NCBI RefSeq assembly: GCF_013408795.1
Contig: NZ_JACCCC010000001.1
Location: forward strand, 3,906,001 to 3,970,000
Source of the DNA: Spinactinospora alkalitolerans
Lineage (GTDB): Bacteria > Actinomycetota > Actinomycetes > Streptosporangiales > Streptosporangiaceae
DNA length: 64,000 nt
Direction of reading: 5' to 3'
Both the position numbers and the translations under genes were made by a program. The stretch's first letter is position 1; the number at the start of each line of letters is the position of its first letter. The notes below the pieces were generated by a model, which was not told the DNA's origin, made no database searches, and was given only the letters and a program-made list of their open reading frames with translations. This document shows, piece after piece, positions 59,958-64,000 of the stretch.

Positions 59958-60698
59958 ATGAAGAACAAACCGCCGTACGCGATCGAGTCGGTCGACCACG
60001 CGCTGCACCTCGCGTCGCTCCTGCAGCAGGAGGGGCCGCTGCGGGTGACCGACGCCGCCGACCGCCTGGACGTGTCGGCGTCCACGGCCCACCGCCTGCT
60101 CGCGATGCTGGTGTACCGGGACTTCGCCGAGCAGCAGCCGGACCGGCGCTACCGGGCGGGCCGCGTGCTCAGGCCCACGCCGGTCTCCGAGGCGCCGATC
60201 GCCCTGCTGCGCCGAATCGCCCTGCCCCACCTGCGGCGGCTGGTCGAGCGGGTGCAGGAGTCCGCCAACCTGATGGTCATGGCCGGCCCCGAGGTCCGCT
60301 TCATCGCGACCGCCGAGTGCGAGCAGGTGCTGCGGGTGGGCGACCGGGCCGGGCGGTCCCTGCCGACGCACCTGACCTCGGGGGGGAAGGCGATCCTGGC
60401 CGCCCTCCCCGCCGAGGAGCTGACCGCCCTGTACCGCGGCTGCGACCAGGTCGACCTGCCCCGGCTGCGGCGCGAGCTCGGCCTGGTCCGCAAGCGGGGC
60501 TTCGCCATCAACGACCAGTCGACCGAGACCGGGCTGACCGCCCTGGGGATGCGCGTGGACGGCCCTTCGGGGACACCGGCCGCCGCCGTCTCCCTGGCGC
60601 TGCCCAGCGCCAGGTTCGACCGCGACGCGCTCGCGACCTGGATCGGGGCGGTGTCGGCGACGGTGGCCGCCATCGAGGCCGACCTCGCCGCGGGCTGA
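59958..60698 (+). CDS. IclR family regulator of the gentisate genes
   Basis: 246 residues from ATG 59958. Winged helix: YAIESVDHALHLASLLQQEG with DVSASTAHRLLAMLVYRDFA; effector domain: LPTHLTSGGKAILAALPAEE and STETGLTALGMRV (shorter than the usual IclR C-terminal signature). Divergent from the dioxygenase operon, so it probably controls that operon and binds 3-hydroxybenzoate or gentisate. The 81-base shared region includes GGATAGGTTTTTCTGTTATG, the only AT-rich segment and a likely operator/promoter. Confidence 0.92.
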   Translation: MKNKPPYAIESVDHALHLASLLQQEGPLRVTDAADRLDVSASTAHRLLAMLVYRDFAEQQPDRRYRAGRVLRPTPVSEAPIALLRRIALPHLRRLVERVQESANLMVMAGPEVRFIATAECEQVLRVGDRAGRSLPTHLTSGGKAILAALPAEELTALYRGCDQVDLPRLRRELGLVRKRGFAINDQSTETGLTALGMRVDGPSGTPAAAVSLALPSARFDRDALATWIGAVSATVAAIEADLAAG

Positions 60699-60743
60699 CC
60701 GGCCCGCGGCGGGGTCCGTCCCTGCGGGCGGCCGAGGCGGGCC

Positions 60744-62087
60744 CTACGGCGCCGCCTCCTCGTCCATGCTCATCCGCGGAACCGGACCGCGGAAGCCCCT
60801 GGTGAGGATCGCGAGCAGGACGACGCCCGCGGCCAGCCAGCAGCAGCCCAGCAGGAGCGCGTGCCCGTCCAGGTTGACCAGCAGGTAGACGTCGATGACC
60901 GCTCCCACCAGCGGGACCACCACCCATGCGAGGACCCCGCCCGCGCCGCCGCCGGGGCGGTGCCGCAGCCAGTGGGCGATGACGCTCAGGTTCACCATGG
61001 TGAACGCCGAGAACGCGCCGAAGTTGATGAACGACGTCGACGTGGTCAGGTCGAGGGCGATCGCGCCGAGACCGATCACCCCCACCAGGACCAGGTTGAA
61101 CACCGGCGTGCGCAGCCGCGCCTGCACCGCGCCGAACAGCCGGCGCGGCAGCGTCCCGTCCCGGCCCATCGCGAACAGCAGCCGGGAGGCGGTCGCCTGC
61201 GCCGCGAGTCCGGACGCGAACTGGGCGACGATCAGCCCCGCCAGGAACACCGAGGAGAACAGCCGCCCGCCGATGTCGGCCGCGATCTCGAAGGCGGCGG
61301 AGTCGACGTCGTCGAAGGCGCCGCCCGGGTGCGCGAGCTGGGTCGCGTACGAGGCGACGACGAACAGCAGGCCGCAGGCGAGCGCGGTGATCAGGACGGC
61401 CCTGGGGATGGTCCTGCGGGGGTCGCGCGCCTCCTCGGTCAGCGTGGTGACCGCGTCGAAGCCGACGAAGGAGTAGGCGGCGAGCGCGGCGCCGGCCGCC
61501 ACCATGGCCTGCGTGGTGCCGTCACCGGTGAACGGCCCCATCGGGTCCACCGGCCCGCGAAGGGCGTCGGCCAGGGACAGCGCGACGAAGACGCCCAGCA
61601 CCAGGAGCTGGAAGGCCATCAGCACGAGGTTGGCGCGCGCCGCCACCTTGATGCCGAGGACGTTCAGCGCGGTCGTGACGGCGATGAACGCCACGATCCA
61701 CACCGCCATGGGCACCTCGGGGAACCGCGCGGACAGGTACGACGCCCCGATGAGCCAGATGACCAGCGGGAGGAACACGTAGTCGAGCAGGATCGCCCAT
61801 CCGGTCAGGAAGCCCAGGCGCAGGTCCATGGAGCGCCCGACGTAGGTGTAGGCGGACCCGGCGACCGGGTGGGCGGAGGCCATGCGGCCGTAGCTGTAGG
61901 CGGTGAACAGCATCGCCACCAGCGTCACCAGGTAGGCGGTCGGCACGGCGCCGCCGGTGGTGTGCGCCAGGACCCCGAAGGTGCCCAGGACGATCAGCGG
62001 GGTCATGTAGGCGAGGCCGATCAGGGCGACCTGGCCGAGGCCGAGGCTGCGGTCGAGCCCGGTCTGCGTGGGGCGGACGTCGGTCAT
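60744..62087 (-). CDS. APC family amino acid/amine permease
   Basis: 447 residues with about twelve membrane helices. RSLGLGQVALIGLAYMTPLI opens the first unwound helix, HPVAGSAYTYVGRSMDLRLG follows, and SFVGFDAVTTLTEEARDPRR is the helix 6 signature of APC permeases. Subgroup resembles PuuP/putrescine and aromatic amine importers. Start ATG overlaps the stop of the C-N hydrolase (ATGA), so the permease probably brings in that enzyme's substrate. Confidence 0.92.
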   Translation of the reverse strand: MTDVRPTQTGLDRSLGLGQVALIGLAYMTPLIVLGTFGVLAHTTGGAVPTAYLVTLVAMLFTAYSYGRMASAHPVAGSAYTYVGRSMDLRLGFLTGWAILLDYVFLPLVIWLIGASYLSARFPEVPMAVWIVAFIAVTTALNVLGIKVAARANLVLMAFQLLVLGVFVALSLADALRGPVDPMGPFTGDGTTQAMVAAGAALAAYSFVGFDAVTTLTEEARDPRRTIPRAVLITALACGLLFVVASYATQLAHPGGAFDDVDSAAFEIAADIGGRLFSSVFLAGLIVAQFASGLAAQATASRLLFAMGRDGTLPRRLFGAVQARLRTPVFNLVLVGVIGLGAIALDLTTSTSFINFGAFSAFTMVNLSVIAHWLRHRPGGGAGGVLAWVVVPLVGAVIDVYLLVNLDGHALLLGCCWLAAGVVLLAILTRGFRGPVPRMSMDEEAAP

Positions 62088-63034
62088 GCGTGGGGCTCCC
62101 TGTCGGGACGGGGGCGGGAGCCGAGGGGGCGCCGGGCGACGGCGCTCCAGTCGGCGGGGTCGATGCGGCCCCGGTAGAAGGGCAGGTCCAGCGGCGCGTC
62201 CTCGTCGGTGAACTGGTGCCAGATGCGGTTGAGGCCCGCCGTGCCGTGCTCGCGGACCCGCGCCACCTCGTCGGCGTCGAGGACGTCGGTGAGGACGGCC
62301 GGGCCGTCCTGCGCCTGTGTCCGGACGCGCCCTTCGGGGTCGGCCACGAGGCTGCGGCCGGCCCCGATCGGACCGGCGGCGTTGGCGTTGACGACGAACA
62401 CCTGGTTGGCGATCGCCGCCGCGCGCGTCATCACGAGCTCCTGCTCGCGGTCGGCGGTCGTGGTCTGGGCGGGGGTGACGATGAGGTCGGCACCCATGGC
62501 GGCGAGCTGCCGGGCGACCTCGGGGAACCACGTGTCGTAGCAGATCGACAGGCCGATCCGGCCCCATTCGGGCACGTCGACCACGGTGAAGCCGGAACCC
62601 GGGGTGAACGTCTCGTAGGGGCGCCACGGGAAGCACTTGCGGTAGGCCCCGGCGATCCGGCCCTCCGGGGAGAACAGCACCGAGGTGTTGTACACGCCGC
62701 CGCGGCCGTCGGGTTCGCAGAGCGTTCCGGGCAGCAGCCAGACGCCGAGTTCGGCCGCCGTCGCCGCGAGCGCGGTGGCCAGCGGCCCGTCGAGGGGCTC
62801 GGCGAGTCCGGCCAGCCGCTCGGGAGCGGCGGGGCGCCCCGCCGCCGCGGCACCGGAGCCGGGGTCGGGGTCGGGGTCGGGGTCGGCGTAGAGGTGCAGT
62901 TCGGGGTAGACGAGCAGCCGGGTACGCGGGAAGCGCCGCATGGCGTCGCGCGCCTGCGCGGCGAACAGGTCCGGATCGCCGGCCGCCGGGATCGGCGGGT
63001 CCTGGACCACGGTGACGGGGAGCCAGGCGGACAT
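62084..63034 (-). CDS. Carbon-nitrogen hydrolase (nitrilase superfamily)
   Basis: 316 residues from ATG 63034. The catalytic triad is complete: E45 in VYPELHLYAD, K133 in YRKCFPW and C165 in ICYDTWFPEV. It lacks a signal peptide. Around 50-60 an acidic Asp-Pro repeat (DPDPDPDPG) is encoded by a short GGGTCG tandem array. The enzyme would cleave a C-N bond in an amide or N-carbamoyl compound; the coupled permease suggests uptake of an amine or amide. Exact substrate unknown. Confidence 0.88.
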   Translation of the reverse strand: MSAWLPVTVVQDPPIPAAGDPDLFAAQARDAMRRFPRTRLLVYPELHLYADPDPDPDPGSGAAAAGRPAAPERLAGLAEPLDGPLATALAATAAELGVWLLPGTLCEPDGRGGVYNTSVLFSPEGRIAGAYRKCFPWRPYETFTPGSGFTVVDVPEWGRIGLSICYDTWFPEVARQLAAMGADLIVTPAQTTTADREQELVMTRAAAIANQVFVVNANAAGPIGAGRSLVADPEGRVRTQAQDGPAVLTDVLDADEVARVREHGTAGLNRIWHQFTDEDAPLDLPFYRGRIDPADWSAVARRPLGSRPRPDREPHA

Positions 63035-63179
63035 CTTCCTCCCGAGGATCGGCGGCGTGCGCCGGCGTCCGGTCGGCGGGCGGCGGCACCGCGCACCGAT
63101 CGGCGCCGAGGCGCGGCCGCACGGCACTGTTGGCACTGTCAGCGCAGCTCACAAGGGTGCTGCGGGGAACGGCCAAAAA

Positions 63180-63200
63180 ATTAGCGCATAATGAGCAAAT
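63180..63200. promoter_or_regulatory. Palindrome in C-N hydrolase/GntR region
   Basis: ATTAGCGCAT-A-ATGAGCAAAT: 8 of 10 bases pair between arms. It lies in the AT-rich part of the divergent region, 33 bases before the GntR start and 146 bases from the hydrolase start; likely operator for the FCD regulator. Confidence 0.45.
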
Positions 63201-63233
63201 AAACAATGTCGCGGTGCCGGTAGCGTCTCCTCC

Positions 63234-63989
63234 ATGGACACCGCCGCCCCCGCGCAACGGGAAGACGCGCCGCTGCAGGCGGCACCGCTGACCGGAATCC
63301 GCCGCCTGAGCGCGCAGGACACGGTCCGGGCCCGCATCGCCCTGGCCGTCGACCTCGGACTCCTCGAACCCGGGGAGCGCCTGCCCGGCAACGACTCCGT
63401 GGCCTCAGCGCTCGACGTCTCCCTGATCACGGTCCGGCGCGCCCTGGTGTCGCTGTGCGAGGACGGGGTGCTGGAGCGCCGGCGCGGCCGCAGCGGCGGC
63501 ACCTTCGTCGCGCCCCGCCCGGAGAAGGGCGCGGTGCGCGAGATCTCGGCCTACACCGCCGACGCCGAGACCGTGCACCGGCTCATCGACCAGCGGCTGC
63601 TCCTGGAGTGCGGCGCCGCCCACCTGGCCGCCCGCGCGGGCGGCCCCGTGCGGACGGCCCGCCTGCGCGAGCTCGTCGACGCCATGGACGAGGCCCGGAC
63701 CTGGGCCGACTTCCACGAGCTCGACGCGGACTTCCACCGCGAGGTCGCCGCGGCGTCGGGGGTGCCGCACGCCCGCGAGGAGCTGGGAGCGGTGCTCACC
63801 CGGCTGCACCGCTACTTCCTGCCCTACCGGATGGACGTGCTGCGCGCCTCCAACGCCGAGCACCGGGAGCTGCTCGGCGCCATCGAGGCCGCCGACGCCG
63901 ACCGCGCGGTCCGGGTCGCGCACCGCCACGCCGACACCCTGCACCGCACGATGTTCGTCGGCTTGGATCCGGAGCCCCCCGGCCACTGA
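63234..63989 (+). CDS. FadR/GntR family regulator (FCD domain)
   Basis: 251 residues from ATG 63234. N-terminal winged helix: QDTVRARIALAVDLGLLEPG, LPGNDSVASALDVSLITVRR and a basic wing RRRGRSGGTFV. The FCD domain shows DADFHREVAAASG (metal Asp/His) and later His residues in NAEHRELL and HADTLHR. It is divergent from the hydrolase/permease pair and probably represses it until the substrate or product is present. Ends inside the window with a stop at 63987-63989. Confidence 0.92.
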   Translation: MDTAAPAQREDAPLQAAPLTGIRRLSAQDTVRARIALAVDLGLLEPGERLPGNDSVASALDVSLITVRRALVSLCEDGVLERRRGRSGGTFVAPRPEKGAVREISAYTADAETVHRLIDQRLLLECGAAHLAARAGGPVRTARLRELVDAMDEARTWADFHELDADFHREVAAASGVPHAREELGAVLTRLHRYFLPYRMDVLRASNAEHRELLGAIEAADADRAVRVAHRHADTLHRTMFVGLDPEPPGH

Positions 63990-64000
63990 GCTCTTCGCGC

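Noticed and set aside
62868-62890. GGGTCG tandem repeat in the C-N hydrolase gene as a phase-variation tract
   Set aside because: The 6-base unit keeps the frame whatever the copy number, so it can only vary an Asp-Pro linker, not switch the gene.
1-64000. tRNA, rRNA, CRISPR array, insertion sequence
   Set aside because: None seen by eye: no cloverleaf with CCA-like end, no repeated spacer pattern, no transposase-like protein.

Overview
This 64 kb window is actinomycete chromosome. It is very GC rich (about 70 percent by eye), uses many GTG starts, and carries an XRE/DUF397/anti-sigma-ATPase set, a mycothiol-type maleylpyruvate isomerase, ECF and STAS regulators and eukaryotic-like Ser/Thr kinases. 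The galactomannan genes with an AGE-family mannose isomerase suggest Nocardiopsaceae (Nocardiopsis/Thermobifida relatives), but that is inference. No rRNA, tRNA, CRISPR array or transposase was found.

Layout. 0-8 kb: the tail of a GH15 glycosidase, an MFS transporter, an MgtC-like protein, two divergent protein kinases (one membrane-bound with an extracellular NPCBM-like domain, one soluble with TPR-like repeats) and uracil-DNA glycosylase. 8-12.8 kb: a decayed MFS gene, an IclR regulator and a divergent TctCBA tripartite tricarboxylate transporter. 12.8-22.3 kb: DUF397/XRE and an ATP-binding anti-sigma-like protein, a VOC protein, then two large tandem paralogous NACHT-type NTPases and a convergent sirtuin. 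The NACHT pair is the best candidate for an uncharacterised, possibly anti-phage, system. 22.4-36.7 kb: sulfotransferase, hydrolase, two tiny membrane proteins, aldo-keto reductase, hemerythrin, carbamoyltransferase, STAS protein, a region-4-only sigma fragment, phospholipase D-type protein, TrkH/KtrB, a SigG-like ECF sigma overlapped antisense by a STAS gene, a DoxX-like protein and an SDR.

35.4-51 kb is a coherent alpha-galactosyl/manno-oligosaccharide locus: ROK repressor, Opp-type ABC importer (one permease frameshifted in a run of seven G), GH36 alpha-galactosidase, GH2 beta-mannosidase, two paralogous LacI-type proteins (the first without its DNA-binding head) and a mannose isomerase. 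Near-identical 30-bp promoter/operator sequences precede the importer and the mannosidase. A second operator type (core AACCGGTT) precedes the intact LacI gene and the isomerase. The proposed flow is oligosaccharide import, removal of galactose, cleavage to mannose, and isomerisation to fructose.

51-64 kb: a short UvrA-like protein and a divergent BCCT transporter with a UspA protein; a complete 3-hydroxybenzoate/gentisate pathway (monooxygenase, dioxygenase, maleylpyruvate isomerase, fumarylpyruvate hydrolase) with a divergent IclR regulator; and an amidase-like C-N hydrolase plus APC permease pair with a divergent GntR/FCD regulator. Many convergent gene pairs are separated by strong hairpins, and two families of short dispersed repeats lie between genes.
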